Part shown: one piece after another, positions 42,500 through 51,999 of the stretch
Numbering within the stretch: position 1 is the stretch's first letter
Layout: each line of letters starts with the position of its first letter
Assembly: GCF_002925845.1 (NCBI RefSeq)
Contig: NZ_PDNI01000018.1
Span: 1-64,000 of the forward strand
Source: Roseovarius nitratireducens
GTDB lineage: Bacteria > Pseudomonadota > Alphaproteobacteria > Rhodobacterales > Rhodobacteraceae
Reading direction: 5' to 3'
DNA length: 64,000 bases
Program-made: the position numbers and the translations under genes
Notes under the pieces: model-generated
Seen by the model: the letters and a program-made list of their open reading frames with translations, nothing else
Told to the model about the DNA's origin: nothing
The model's database searches: none

Positions 42500-43666
42500 T
42501 CAGCCGTCGCCTGTGCCCACCCGCCGCGCGGTGAGCAGCGTCGCCAGCGGGCCGATCACCTCGAAGATCACGGTGGTCGCCACGGTCAGCCCGAGGATCA
42601 GATCGGCGTGGTCGGGAAATTCCCGCGCGGCGATGAGCGCCATGCCCACCGCCACGCCCGCCTGCGGCAGGAGCGCCAGGCCATACCACAGGCGATGCGC
42701 CGCCGGTGTTCCCGCCAGCGTTCCGCCGATCCATCCGCCCGCCAGCCGCCCGCCGATGCGCAGCACGACATAGGCCGCCCCGATCAGCCCGAACGTGGCG
42801 ATGCGCGCCGGGTCGAGCGAGGCCCCCGCCAGCACGAAGAACAGGATCATGAACGGCCACTGCACATGTTCGATCTCGTGAAAGGCGCGCTCGTGATGAT
42901 GCGCGCGGTTGGCGATCACGGTCCCCGCCGCCATCCCCGCCAGCAGGAACGACACGTCTGCCACCAGCGCCAGCCCGGCGGTGAGAAACACCACCCCCAG
43001 CGCCTCGGTGAGTTGTGGCTCGCCCGGGGCGAGGCGCCCGGTGAGATGCGCCGCGGGCAACCCGACCAGCAGCCCGAGTCCCAGCGCGCCGCCGATCTCC
43101 CACAGCGCGCGCCCGAGATGGGCAATATCCGCGCCGCCCGCGATGCCGCCGGCCACCACCACGGCGAGCGCAAAGGCCAGCACCCCCCAGGCGTCGTCGA
43201 CGGCGACGATCCCGCGCAGGAGGTTGGGAAACGCGCCGCGCGCGCCCGATTGGCGCAGCGCGTCCTGCGTCGCCGCCGGATCGGTCGCCGTCGCGATCGC
43301 CCCGAGCAAGAGCGCCACCGGCGCGGGCACGCCCATGAGCCACAGCCCCGCGGCCACCAGCGCCACCGTGGCCAGCACCACCATGATCGAGATCGACAGG
43401 ATCGCGCGCCCGTGCCGACGTAGTGTTTCGCCGGTTAGCGCGTTGCCCAGCAGGAAGGCCACCATCGTCAGCGCCGTCACCGACAGGATGTCATATAACG
43501 CGCTCAAATCCGCCGGGATGACATCTAGCCCGGCCCCACCCGCCGCGATTCCGCATATCAGCAGCAGCGTCACCCGCGGCAGCCGCGTGCGCTCTCCGAT
43601 TGCGTCTGCGGCGAGACCAACGAGAAACAGCACACCGAGCGCAATGAGGACGGGGCCGAACGCCAT
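42500..43666 (-). CDS. Cation:proton antiporter (CPA2/KefB-like)
   Basis: A 388-residue membrane protein with about 12 spans exchanging Na+ or K+ for protons. ATATDPAATQDALRQSGARGAFPNLLRGIVAVDDAWGVLAFALAV contains the TDP and the paired Asp motif (VDDAWG) of the ion-binding site. There is no C-terminal TrkA-N nucleotide domain, so it is a short, NapA-like form. It starts three bases after the GntR gene stop, so the two are co-transcribed and probably co-regulated. Confidence 0.88.
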   Translation of the reverse strand: MAFGPVLIALGVLFLVGLAADAIGERTRLPRVTLLLICGIAAGGAGLDVIPADLSALYDILSVTALTMVAFLLGNALTGETLRRHGRAILSISIMVVLATVALVAAGLWLMGVPAPVALLLGAIATATDPAATQDALRQSGARGAFPNLLRGIVAVDDAWGVLAFALAVVVAGGIAGGADIAHLGRALWEIGGALGLGLLVGLPAAHLTGRLAPGEPQLTEALGVVFLTAGLALVADVSFLLAGMAAGTVIANRAHHHERAFHEIEHVQWPFMILFFVLAGASLDPARIATFGLIGAAYVVLRIGGRLAGGWIGGTLAGTPAAHRLWYGLALLPQAGVAVGMALIAAREFPDHADLILGLTVATTVIFEVIGPLATLLTARRVGTGDG

Positions 43667-43669
43667 GCC

Positions 43670-44317
43670 TCAGCCCACCAGCATCCGCAGCCCCTGCGTC
43701 ACGTCCGAGCGCACGGCGAGCCGCAGCCCCGGCTCGTCGCCCGCCTTTAGCGCGGCGATGATGAGGCGGTGGAAATGCGGCGGCTCCTTTTGCCGCAGCC
43801 GGCCATAGAGCGCGCGCATCGTGGGGCCGAGTTGCAGCCACACCGTTTCGGCCATGGCCAGCATCGCGGGCGCCTGCGCGCGCAGGTAGAGGGTGCGGTG
43901 AAATTCGAGGTTGCGCCGGATATACCCGACCGCGTCGCGCCGGGCGATATCCTCGGTGATGCGCGCATTGATCGTCTGAAGCCGGTCGATGAGCGCGATA
44001 TGCGCGCGCGGCAGGGCGCGGCTCGCCAGCTCGACCTCCAGCAGCGAGCGCAGCGCCGCCAGCTCCTCGATCCGATCGTTGCCCAACTCGGGCGTCGAGA
44101 CGCGGCCCGAGCTCGACAGCGTGAGCGCGCCCTCGGCGGCGAGCCGCCGCAGCGCCTCGCGCGCGGGGGTCATCGACACGCCGAACTCGGCGGCGATGCC
44201 GCGCAGGGTGAGCGCCTGCCCGGGGGCGATCTCGCCATGCATGATGCGCGTGCGCAGTCCGCGATAGATGCGGTCATGGGCGGCCGGGGCCGGATCGGGG
44301 CGGGGCGAGATCAACAT
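43670..44317 (-). CDS. GntR-family (FCD domain) transcriptional regulator
   Basis: A 215-residue regulator with the GntR winged helix (DRIYRGLRTRIMHGEIAPGQALTLRGIAAEFGVSMTPAREALRRLAAEGAL) and a helical FCD domain with the usual ligand residues (Asp/His in the ELAALRSLLEVELA and EFHRTLY helices). It precedes the antiporter gene in one operon. A palindrome overlaps its translation start region, suggesting autoregulation. Confidence 0.93.
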   Translation of the reverse strand: MLISPRPDPAPAAHDRIYRGLRTRIMHGEIAPGQALTLRGIAAEFGVSMTPAREALRRLAAEGALTLSSSGRVSTPELGNDRIEELAALRSLLEVELASRALPRAHIALIDRLQTINARITEDIARRDAVGYIRRNLEFHRTLYLRAQAPAMLAMAETVWLQLGPTMRALYGRLRQKEPPHFHRLIIAALKAGDEPGLRLAVRSDVTQGLRMLVG

Positions 44318-44324
44318 GGCCTTA

Positions 44325-44334
44325 TGTGATCACA
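44325..44334. promoter_or_regulatory. Palindromic operator before the gntR gene
   Basis: TGTGATCACA is a perfect 10-base palindrome seven bases upstream of the gntR start codon. It fits the GT-N-AC core of GntR/FCD operators. Its overlap with the ribosome-binding region suggests tight negative autoregulation. Confidence 0.5.
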
Positions 44335-44347
44335 AATTACGCGACGG

Positions 44348-45040
44348 TCAATCGAAACGATATCGGTGCAGCCCTGCCCCCTCGCGCCGCAACCACGCGC
44401 GCGGGCCCTCGTACTCGGGCCGCAGCCGCGCCACCACCGCCCAGAAGGCGGGCGAGTGGTTCATCTCGGCCAGATGCGCCACCTCGTGCGCGGCCACGTA
44501 GTCGAGCACATCGGACGGCGCGAGAATCAACCGCCAGGAATAGCTGAGCCCACCCCGCGCCGAGCACGACCCCCAGCGCGAGCGCGTGTCCCGCAGCGTC
44601 AGCCGACTGTAGCCCAGCCCCAGCCGCGCCGCGTAAATGTCCGATGCCGCCGCCAGCCGGTCGCGCGCCCGCGCCTTGAGCCACGCGCGCAGGCAGGCGG
44701 GCATCGTCTCTTCGGGGCCGGGGACATGCACGACCTCGTCCCCGTCGAGCCGCACCTGCCGTCCGGGGCCCGGTACGATCCGCCGCATCGTGCCCTCGAT
44801 GGGCAATGTCACGCCGGGCCCGACGGCCACGCGGCCGGGATGCGCGGCCAGCGCCCGGCGCAGCCAATCCTCGCGACTCCGTGCAAAGCCCAGCGCCTCG
44901 GTCTCGCTCACCCCGCGCGGCACCGTCAGCGTCACTTCGCCGTCGAGCCCCGAGACCCTGAGCGACAACCGCCGCGCCCGCGCGCTGCGTCGCAGGGTGA
45001 CCGCAACAGGGGGGTTGCCGGGGATGAGATGCTGGCCCAT
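44348..45040 (-). CDS. YgjP/WSS1-like (M48 family) zinc metalloprotease
   Basis: A 230-residue protein of the YgjP (DUF45/SprT-like) type. The zinc motif is HEVAHLAEMNHSPAFW (HExxH plus a third His), preceded by LRDTRSRWGSCSARGGLSYSWRLILAP, the family block. No signal peptide, so it is cytoplasmic. GGAGG precedes ATG 45040. Its cellular substrate is unknown. It is divergent from the FYDLN protein gene. Confidence 0.9.
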   Translation of the reverse strand: MGQHLIPGNPPVAVTLRRSARARRLSLRVSGLDGEVTLTVPRGVSETEALGFARSREDWLRRALAAHPGRVAVGPGVTLPIEGTMRRIVPGPGRQVRLDGDEVVHVPGPEETMPACLRAWLKARARDRLAAASDIYAARLGLGYSRLTLRDTRSRWGSCSARGGLSYSWRLILAPSDVLDYVAAHEVAHLAEMNHSPAFWAVVARLRPEYEGPRAWLRREGAGLHRYRFD

Positions 45041-45154
45041 ATAGCCTCCGATGAGCGCGTCGGCGCACCCGCTTCAAAGCCTTTGACAGTTGCTGAAGGT
45101 TATGGCAGGTGCGCCGGATCGCGTGCAAGATCGACAGTTGAAAGAGGATCACCC

Positions 45155-45478
45155 ATGCCCAAGGAAGAATGGGGCGTCAAGCGTGTCTGCCCGACCACCG
45201 GCAAGCGTTTCTACGACCTGAACAAGGATCCGATCGTCAGCCCCTATACGGGCGAGGTGGTCGAGATCGTGTCGGGCAAGTCGCGCGCCATGACGCCCGA
45301 TGCCGAGGACGCGGCCACCAAGAAGCTGAAGACGAAGGCCAAGGATGACGAGAGCGGTGACGTGATCGAGGACGACGCGGTGGATGTCGAGCTTGACGAC
45401 GACCTGCTCGAGGATGACGACGAGGACACGGTATCGCTCGACGATATCGCGGACGTGGAATCCGACGAGGATATGTAA
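45155..45478 (+). CDS. TIGR02300/FYDLN acid family protein
   Basis: A 107-residue protein with the family hallmark CPTTGKRFYDLNKDPIVSPYTG at 12-33 and an extremely acidic tail (DDDLLEDDDEDTVSLDDIADVESDEDM). Homologues are confined to alphaproteobacteria and their function is unknown. The N-terminal CPTTG suggests a partial zinc ribbon (only one Cys of a pair is visible). AGAGG precedes the ATG. It lies 83 bases upstream of tRNA-Ala. Confidence 0.93.
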   Translation: MPKEEWGVKRVCPTTGKRFYDLNKDPIVSPYTGEVVEIVSGKSRAMTPDAEDAATKKLKTKAKDDESGDVIEDDAVDVELDDDLLEDDDEDTVSLDDIADVESDEDM

Positions 45479-45561
45479 TGCCGCGAGGGCGGGATTTTCT
45501 TCTTGATCCCGCTCGCCGCTTTGTCTAACAGCGGCGCACGGTCTGGAAGGGCCGGAAAACC

Positions 45562-45637
<76 letters not shown>

Positions 45638-45675
45638 TCGCCTTACAGATCAATATGTTAGCTGAACATTAGAGT

Positions 45676-45701
45676 GGTGTGACACACAGGTGTGACACAC
45701 A
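45676..45701. repeat. Tandem 13-base repeat of GTGTGACACAC dyads
   Basis: GGTGTGACACACA occurs twice back to back, 39 bases after tRNA-Ala. Each copy contains the perfect dyad GTGTG-A-CACAC. It could be a pair of regulator sites before the small membrane gene, or a trace of an attachment site at the tRNA; no integrase is near. Confidence 0.6.
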
Positions 45702-45751
45702 ATGCGGCTACATGCGTATCTGAGCCAATCACGACACGGTATCTCTCCGTC

Positions 45752-45964
45752 ATGGCGCGCACTCTCATTCTCGCGGGCATCGTGCTCATCGTTATCGGCC
45801 TTCTCTGGGGGCCGCTGTCGCGGCTGGGGCTGGGGCGGCTGCCGGGTGACATCGTGGTCGAGCGCGAGAATTTCACCCTCTACATCCCCGTCACCAGCGC
45901 GATCCTCGTCTCGGTCGTGCTGTCGGTGGTGGTGGCGCTCATCCGAAGCTTCCTGGGGCGCTGA
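45752..45964 (+). CDS. DUF2905-type small membrane protein
   Basis: A 70-residue protein with two membrane segments: LILAGIVLIVIGLLWGPLSRLGLGRLPGDIVVERENFTLYIPV then SAILVSVVLSVVVALIRSFLGR. The GRLPGDI loop between spans is the DUF2905 signature. The function is unknown. No good ribosome site precedes ATG 45752, but upstream residues lack family similarity. It lies 64 bases before lolC/E. Confidence 0.87.
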   Translation: MARTLILAGIVLIVIGLLWGPLSRLGLGRLPGDIVVERENFTLYIPVTSAILVSVVLSVVVALIRSFLGR

Positions 45965-46028
45965 GGGCGCCCTTGACGCCCCCCTTTGAAAACCGCACTG
46001 TCCGCGCGATTTCCCGCGAGGAGCCGAC

Positions 46029-47318
46029 ATGGCCGCGACGCCCCCCCCTTTCGCTGCTTTCGAATGGCTGATCGCGTGGCGCTACCTGCGCGCGCGCCGG
46101 GCAGAGGGCGGGGTCAGCGTGATGACCTGGATCAGCCTCCTGGGCATCACGCTGGCGGTGTTCGCGCTCATCGCCACGCTGTCGGTGCGCTCGGGCTTTC
46201 GCGCCGAGTTCGTCGACACCATCCTCGGGGCCAACGCCCATGCCACGGTCTATGTGGCGGGCGAGGCGGACGCGGTCACGGGCCGGGTCGACCGGACCAT
46301 CGCCGATTACGACGCGATGGCCGAGCGCCTGCGCGCGGTGCCCGGCGTCACCCGCGCGGCCCCGCTCGTCAAGGGGCAGGTGATGGCCACGGCAGAGGGG
46401 CGCAACGCGGGGGTCGAGGTATTCGGCATCGCGCCAGAGCATCTCGCCACCATCCCGCGCGTGGCCGACCCCGAGACCGCGCAGGGCGACCTCTCGCGCT
46501 TCCCCGAGGGCATCGCCATTGGCTCTGGCGTAGCGCGCGAGTTGGGTGTGGGCGTTGGCGACCGCATCCGCATCATCTCGCCCGACGGGGTCAAGACGCC
46601 GCTGGGCACCTCGCCGCGGATCAACGCCTACGATGTGGTCTATATCTTTACCGCCGGGCGCTACGATATCGACCGGGTGCGCGTCTACCTGCCGTTCGCC
46701 GAGGCGCAGCGGTTCTTCAACCGTGACGGGCGGGTTGACGAGATCGAGGTTATGGTGTCCAACCCCGAGCGCATCGAGGCGCTGACGCCCGCACTGTTGC
46801 GCGCGGCGGGCGAGCGCGCACTGGTCTGGACGTGGCGCGATTCCAGCGGTGCGTTCCTCAGGGCGCTGGAGGTGGAGGACAACGTGATGTTCGTCATCCT
46901 GTCGATCCTCGTGCTGATCGCGGCGCTCAACATTACCTCGGGCCTCGTCATGCTGGTCAAGAACAAGGGCCGCGACATCGGCATCCTGCGCACGATGGGC
47001 CTGAGCGAGGGCTCAGTCCTGAGAATATTCTTTATCTGCGGGGCGTTGACCGGTCTGCTGGGTACGGTTTTCGGGGTCATCCTCGGCTGTCTCTTTGCCA
47101 TTTACATCGACCCGATCTTCAGTTTCGTGAACGTGATGATGGGCGGGCAGGTGTGGGACCCGTCGATCCGCGGCATCTATCATCTGCCCGCGCGGTTGGA
47201 GGCGGGGGACGTGCTGACGGCGGTGGCGCTGTCGCTGGGGCTGAGCTTTGTCGTCACGATCTTTCCGGCGCGGCGGGCGGCGCGGATGAACCCGGTGGAG
47301 GCGCTGCGCTATGAGTGA
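46029..47318 (+). CDS. Lipoprotein-releasing ABC transporter permease (LolC/E type)
   Basis: A 429-residue permease that extracts outer-membrane lipoproteins from the inner membrane for LolA. Topology is one span ([24 protein letters not shown]), a large periplasmic domain, and three C-terminal spans ([62 protein letters not shown]). [14 protein letters not shown] is the coupling-helix region. Only one permease is present, so it probably works as a homodimer in place of LolC plus LolE. It overlaps lolD by eight bases. Confidence 0.92.
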   Translation: MAATPPPFAAFEWLIAWRYLRARRAEGGVSVMTWISLLGITLAVFALIATLSVRSGFRAEFVDTILGANAHATVYVAGEADAVTGRVDRTIADYDAMAERLRAVPGVTRAAPLVKGQVMATAEGRNAGVEVFGIAPEHLATIPRVADPETAQGDLSRFPEGIAIGSGVARELGVGVGDRIRIISPDGVKTPLGTSPRINAYDVVYIFTAGRYDIDRVRVYLPFAEAQRFFNRDGRVDEIEVMVSNPERIEALTPALLRAAGERALVWTWRDSSGAFLRALEVEDNVMFVILSILVLIAALNITSGLVMLVKNKGRDIGILRTMGLSEGSVLRIFFICGALTGLLGTVFGVILGCLFAIYIDPIFSFVNVMMGGQVWDPSIRGIYHLPARLEAGDVLTAVALSLGLSFVVTIFPARRAARMNPVEALRYE

Positions 47319-47994
47319 GCCGATGCTGCGTCTCGAAGGGGTGGAGAAGGGATACAACCGCGGCCGCGTGGGCGAGATCCTCGTGCTTCAGGGCGTGAAC
47401 CTGCAGGTTCGCCGCGGCGAGATGGTGGCGCTGGTGGCCCCCTCCGGGGCGGGCAAGTCGACGCTGCTGCACATCGCCGGGCTGCTCGACACCGCCGACG
47501 CCGGCGTGGTCGAAATCGGCGGACAGACGGCCACCGGACTGGGCGACCGGCGGCGCACGGCGCTGAGGCGGCGCGGGATCGGTTTCGTCTACCAGTTTCA
47601 CCACCTGCTGCCGGAGTTCTCGGCGCTGGAGAACGTGGTGCTGCCACAACTTGCCAATGGCGTGCCGCGCCGCGAGGCCGAGGCGCGGGCGCGCGCGTTG
47701 CTGGACGAGGTGGGCATCGCCGACCGCGCGGATCACCGCCCCGCGGCCATGTCGGGGGGCGAGCAGCAGCGGGTGGCGTTCTGCCGGGCGCTGGCGAATC
47801 GGCCCGGCCTGCTTCTGGCCGATGAGCCCACGGGCAACCTCGATCCCGGCACCGCCGATCAGGTCTTTGCCGCGCTGGGGCGGCTGGTGCGCGACGCGGG
47901 GCTGGCGGCGCTCATTGCCACGCACAACCTCGATCTCGCGGCACGGATGGACCGTGTCGTACGGCTCGACAAGGGCCGGGTGGTGACGCAATGA
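47311..47994 (+). CDS. lolD: Lipoprotein-releasing ABC transporter ATPase LolD
   Basis: A 227-residue ATPase of the MacB/LolD class. Walker A is APSGAGKST, the signature is [15 protein letters not shown] and Walker B is [11 protein letters not shown], the family-specific form. It energises the LolC/E permease. It overlaps the permease gene by eight bases and the following cytochrome gene by four (ATGA), so all three are coupled. Confidence 0.94.
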   Translation: MSEPMLRLEGVEKGYNRGRVGEILVLQGVNLQVRRGEMVALVAPSGAGKSTLLHIAGLLDTADAGVVEIGGQTATGLGDRRRTALRRRGIGFVYQFHHLLPEFSALENVVLPQLANGVPRREAEARARALLDEVGIADRADHRPAAMSGGEQQRVAFCRALANRPGLLLADEPTGNLDPGTADQVFAALGRLVRDAGLAALIATHNLDLAARMDRVVRLDKGRVVTQ

Positions 47995-48386
47995 AGTGGC
48001 TGGTTGCAACAATGGCAGTCGTGGCTGCGGGCGCATCCGCCGCGCAGGACGTGCGCATCGGCGAGCAACTCTACGCCCGCTATTGCAGCGCCTGCCACGG
48101 CGAAACGGGCAAGGGCGACGGCCCGATGAAGCGGGTGCTGACGCCGCACCCGCCAGACCTCACGCGGCTGGCCGCGAAAAATGGCGGGACGTTCCCGCGC
48201 CGCAGGGTGATCTGGCGGGTCGACGGGCGCGACCCGATCCTCGCGCATGGCAACGAGATGCCCGTCTATGGCGATCTGCTGGCGGGCGACACGCTCGATA
48301 TCCGCGACGAGACCGGCGAGACGCTGCATAGCACGCAACCGATGGCGGACCTGCTGGCCTATCTCGAAAGCTTGCAGGGCGGGTAG
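47991..48386 (+). CDS. Small periplasmic c-type cytochrome
   Basis: A 131-residue exported protein with a signal peptide ([19 protein letters not shown]), one haem site CSACH ([17 protein letters not shown]) and a likely axial Met in GNEMPVYG. This fits a class I monohaem cytochrome c. Its redox partner is not in the window. The four-base overlap with lolD makes it part of the lipoprotein-release operon, an unexpected link. Confidence 0.88.
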   Translation: MKWLVATMAVVAAGASAAQDVRIGEQLYARYCSACHGETGKGDGPMKRVLTPHPPDLTRLAAKNGGTFPRRRVIWRVDGRDPILAHGNEMPVYGDLLAGDTLDIRDETGETLHSTQPMADLLAYLESLQGG

Positions 48387-48424
48387 ATCGCGCTATCTCC
48401 GCCCCAAACAGCGGAGGAGAAACC

Positions 48425-48826
48425 GTGCGTAGTGTCATCTTGTCCATCCTGTTGACGATCCTGGCCGCCATGCCGCTCAGGGCCGACGAGAACGCCGCCC
48501 GCGATGTCATATCGGGGCAGATTTCGGCCTTCGAGACCGAAGAGATTGGCCGCGCCTTCGGGTTCGCAAGCCCCTTCATTCAAGAGAAATTCCAGACGCC
48601 AGAGACATTCGGCCGGATGGTGCGCGAGGGTTATCCGATGGTGTGGCGACCCTCGGAGGTCACGTTCCTTGAGGCACGCGAGATCGGCGGCAAGCTGTGG
48701 CAGGAGGTATTCCTGCGCGATGCCGCGGGGCGCGGCTGGATCGCCGAATACGAGCTGGTCGAGATCGACGGCGAGCTGCGCATCAATGGTGTGCGCATCC
48801 GCGAGGCCCCAGAACAGAGCGTGTGA
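48425..48826 (+). CDS. DUF4864-type exported protein
   Basis: A 133-residue protein starting at GTG 48425, supported by CGGAGGAG six bases upstream. MRSVILSILLTILAAMPLRA is a signal peptide. The body (VISGQISAFETEEIGRAFGFASPFIQEKFQTPETFGRMVREGYPMVWRPSEV) is the DUF4864 fold, which is cystatin/NTF2-like. The function is unknown. It follows the cytochrome gene by 38 bases and may share its operon. Confidence 0.85.
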   Translation: MRSVILSILLTILAAMPLRADENAARDVISGQISAFETEEIGRAFGFASPFIQEKFQTPETFGRMVREGYPMVWRPSEVTFLEAREIGGKLWQEVFLRDAAGRGWIAEYELVEIDGELRINGVRIREAPEQSV

Positions 48827-48933
48827 GCGCCGCGCAGGGCACCGTCACGGTGGCCTGAGACCCGGTTAACCGGGCGTTGATAGCTCCTTTTCCCGTCACG
48901 CGGCCCGCAAGCGGCAGATGGAAAGGGACCCCC

Positions 48934-51225
48934 ATGAACAAGGCAATCACCCAAGGCATCGTCTTCATGCCCCAGCCCTTTGCGGCGGGGCTCGATCAAT
49001 GGTCGAGCGGCGATGGCCGGCCCGGATCCGACACTTACGAGAACGCGCCCAACGCGGCCTTTGTGCCCGCCGATCAGGATTTCGGCGGCGCGCTGGAATT
49101 GCAGAAGGTCGAAAGCGTTCAGCGCCTGCGCTACATGGGCGAGACGCCGATCCTGCCGGGCTGTTACCTGCGCGTCCGCGCGCGTGTGAAGGCGGTCGCG
49201 GGCAATCTGCCCGATGTGCGCATCGCCGCCTTCGCCGGGGATGCGGGCGGCGGGGCGCTGCCCGGCGTGGTGGTGACCGGGCCGCAGGTGACGCTGACCA
49301 CGTATGGCGAGGTGGTCGAGATCACGGCCATCGTCGGCACCGGGCAGCGCGCCGGCGTGGACATGGTCTGGGGTCCGCAGGCCATTTTCGGCCATTTCGG
49401 GATCGACCTCACCGGCCCCTCGGGAGGTGTGGTGCGGATCGACGATATCGAGATCGAGGACGTGAGCCGCTTCTTCCTGCGTGACGTGATCGCCACCGTG
49501 GACGTGCGCGACTTTGGTGCCATCGGCGACGGGGTAACGGACGATCACGCCGCGTTCGAGGCCGCCGATACGGTGGCGGGCGGCCGAGAGATCATCGTGC
49601 CCGCGGGCACCTACTTCCTGGGCCAGAGCACCACGATTCAGAGCCGCATCCGCTTCGAGGGAACGCTGGTCATGCCCGACGAGGCGATCCTCGCGCTGAC
49701 CAAGAATTACGACCTGCCCGCCTATATCGACGCCTTCGGCGACAGCGAACTGGCCTTCAAGAAGGCGTATCAGGCGCTCCTGAACAATGCGGGCCACGTG
49801 ACGCTCGATCTTGCCGGGCGCAAGATCGCGCTGCGCGAACCGGTGGACATGGCCGCCGCCGTTGGCAACCGCACCACCTACAACCAGCGCCACGTGATCC
49901 AGAACGGGCAATTCTCGGTCTTTCCCACGCCCGCCTTCGATACCGAGGTTTTCACCTCGCAGGCGACCTACAATCCCGAAACCGCCGTGAAGGAGCTGAC
50001 CGGCGTGGTCGACGTGGCCAACGTGCCGGTGGGCGCGCTGGTGGAGGGCAACGGCGTGGGCCGCGAGGTCTATGTCACCGCGCGCAACGTGGCGGCGGGG
50101 CGGATCACACTGAGCCAGCCGCTGTTTGACGCGGCGGGCACGCAGGTCTTCACCTTCCGGCGGTTCAAGTACATGCTGGATTTCAGCGGCTTTCAGGACG
50201 TGTCGCGAATGGTCTTCTCGGAGGTGGATTTCCAGTGCACGGGCGATTGCAGCGGCGTGCTGTTGCCGCCACAGGGCTCGGCCAACCATTTTCGCGACTG
50301 TTTCGTCACACGGCCCAAGGATCGCGGCATCACCAGCCACGGCGAGGGCGACCAGGGCATGATGATCGACCGCTGCCAGTTCATCTCGGACGAGGCCCCG
50401 CTGCTGGTGAACCAGCGCCGCACCATCGGTTTCAACGCCAATGCCAACGACCTCAAGGTGCGCGACAACCGCGCGACCTTCTTCCGGCATTTCGCGGTGA
50501 TGGCCGGGTCAAGCTCGCTCATCAGCGGCAACCACGTTTTCCAGGGTGATTCCGCCTCGGGTGGGGTGCGCAGCGCGGGCTATGTGCTGACCCGCACCAA
50601 CAATCGCGGCACGATCACCGGCAACTATATCGACAACTGCTTCATCGAATGGGGCAACGAGCACGATTCCGCCCCCGATTTCGCCAGCGAATTCTCGTTC
50701 AGCGCGCTGAGCGTCACCGGCAACGTGTTTCTCGCCAGCGACATGGCGCCGTGGTTTACCTACATCACGGTCAAGCCGCACGGGCCGGGGCATTTTCTCG
50801 ATGGCATGACGGTGACCGGCAACACATTCCGCGCAATCGGCTCGATCGACCGGGTGGAGGCCGTGGATACGAGCTTTGCCGATCTCGATTACGACCGCGT
50901 GCGCAACATCACCTTTGCCGAGAACAGCTTTCACAACGTGGATATCCACGCGCAGAGCCCGCTGGTGATGGAGCATGTCGAGGCCAGCGCGGCGGCCACG
51001 TGGGTGGTGACGCCAGCGCCGCGGCTGCCGTTCGGGGCGTGGGCGCAGGTGGTTGAATCGGTGTTGCCCGAGGGCGCGCTGCGCAACGGTATCGGCGATG
51101 CGGTGCATGCCAGCCCATGGTTCGAGGCACGGCAGGGCCCGGAGAACGACCGGGTCAACCTGCATTGGCCGCAGGCTGTGTCGGGCAAGGTAATCCTGAA
51201 GGTGCGCATCGACGACGCGCTCTGA
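48934..51225 (+). CDS. Large right-handed beta-helix protein (pectate-lyase-superfamily/tailspike-like)
   Basis: A 763-residue protein. Residues 1-190 look like a beta-sandwich (ELQKVESVQRLRYMGETPILPGCYLRVRARVKAV). The helix begins at VDVRDFGAIGDGVTDDHAAFEAAD, the Pectate_lyase_3 start found in tailspikes and GH28-like proteins, and continues through repeating NHFRDC, ISGNHVF and ITGNYIDN-type coils. No signal peptide is visible. A gene-transfer-agent or phage-like head or tail spike that binds surface polysaccharide is a possible identity; an exported polysaccharide lyase is the alternative. It stands alone between housekeeping genes. Confidence 0.75.
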   Translation: MNKAITQGIVFMPQPFAAGLDQWSSGDGRPGSDTYENAPNAAFVPADQDFGGALELQKVESVQRLRYMGETPILPGCYLRVRARVKAVAGNLPDVRIAAFAGDAGGGALPGVVVTGPQVTLTTYGEVVEITAIVGTGQRAGVDMVWGPQAIFGHFGIDLTGPSGGVVRIDDIEIEDVSRFFLRDVIATVDVRDFGAIGDGVTDDHAAFEAADTVAGGREIIVPAGTYFLGQSTTIQSRIRFEGTLVMPDEAILALTKNYDLPAYIDAFGDSELAFKKAYQALLNNAGHVTLDLAGRKIALREPVDMAAAVGNRTTYNQRHVIQNGQFSVFPTPAFDTEVFTSQATYNPETAVKELTGVVDVANVPVGALVEGNGVGREVYVTARNVAAGRITLSQPLFDAAGTQVFTFRRFKYMLDFSGFQDVSRMVFSEVDFQCTGDCSGVLLPPQGSANHFRDCFVTRPKDRGITSHGEGDQGMMIDRCQFISDEAPLLVNQRRTIGFNANANDLKVRDNRATFFRHFAVMAGSSSLISGNHVFQGDSASGGVRSAGYVLTRTNNRGTITGNYIDNCFIEWGNEHDSAPDFASEFSFSALSVTGNVFLASDMAPWFTYITVKPHGPGHFLDGMTVTGNTFRAIGSIDRVEAVDTSFADLDYDRVRNITFAENSFHNVDIHAQSPLVMEHVEASAAATWVVTPAPRLPFGAWAQVVESVLPEGALRNGIGDAVHASPWFEARQGPENDRVNLHWPQAVSGKVILKVRIDDAL

Positions 51226-51229
51226 GCCG

Positions 51230-51889
51230 TCAGAAGGTGCGCCACAGGCCAATCTTGAACCCACGCTCGCCGCCGCCCGTTAGCGGCTCGGTCAGCCCGA
51301 GTTCGATCTGCGTGCCGGGCCGAGCCTCGTACACGACGGAGGGGGCGAGGCGCAGGTAGTCGCGCCCCCGTGCCGGTGCCCCGGCCTGAAGCTGCACTAT
51401 CCCCTTGACGCGCGCGCCGAGCGACAGCCCGGCGGTGAGGTCGGTCTCGTAGGCCGTCGTGCCACCGTCGAACAGGATCGCCCGGGTGTCGGCATTGAGC
51501 CAGCCGTGGTGCTCACCGATGGAAATGCCACGCCCGACCGAGAAAGCGGGGCGCAAGGCGGCTTCCTGATCCACCTGGCCCGCGCCGACCTCCAACGCCA
51601 CCCGGAGTTGGCGCTCGGAGCGGCCAAGCGGCCAGCGCAAGAAGGCGATGGCCTTGGACATGCGCCCCGCGTCGCCACCGAGATCGACCCCCAAAGTAAG
51701 CCGCTCGGTCGCCCCATATTCGGCAAAGAGGCTGAAGCTCTGACTGTAGAGGCCGAATTCATCTGGCCCCTCAACCGTCCCGGATGCCGCGAGGAACCCC
51801 TCGCCCTCGGCACGCGGCCAGGCCCCGCCGAGGACCGCCGTGGCAAGCCACGGCAGCAGCGCGAGAATGGCAAGCAAGCGTCCGGGCAT
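51230..51889 (-). CDS. Predicted outer-membrane beta-barrel protein
   Basis: A 219-residue protein with a signal peptide (MPGRLLAILALLPWLATAVLGGA) and alternating beta-strand patterns ending in Phe (GGERGFKIGLWRTF), typical of outer-membrane insertion. No named family is recognised. I chose ATG 51889; the frame extends nine codons upstream. It is convergent with the beta-helix gene, ending four bases after it. Confidence 0.68.
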   Translation of the reverse strand: MPGRLLAILALLPWLATAVLGGAWPRAEGEGFLAASGTVEGPDEFGLYSQSFSLFAEYGATERLTLGVDLGGDAGRMSKAIAFLRWPLGRSERQLRVALEVGAGQVDQEAALRPAFSVGRGISIGEHHGWLNADTRAILFDGGTTAYETDLTAGLSLGARVKGIVQLQAGAPARGRDYLRLAPSVVYEARPGTQIELGLTEPLTGGGERGFKIGLWRTF

Positions 51890-51999
51890 GGCAACCTCCA
51901 CCTTGACCGTCGTCAAAAAGGGTAAACCGAAGGTTAAGACCGGCGCGGAATTTACCGGCGCGCCGGGGCGTGCTACCCAGTCAACAGGAGGACAGCGCC

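Noticed and set aside
45650-45760. Possible tRNA-Ala attachment site for a genomic island
   Set aside because: No integrase and no second copy of the tRNA 3' end were seen; only the short local repeat is reported.
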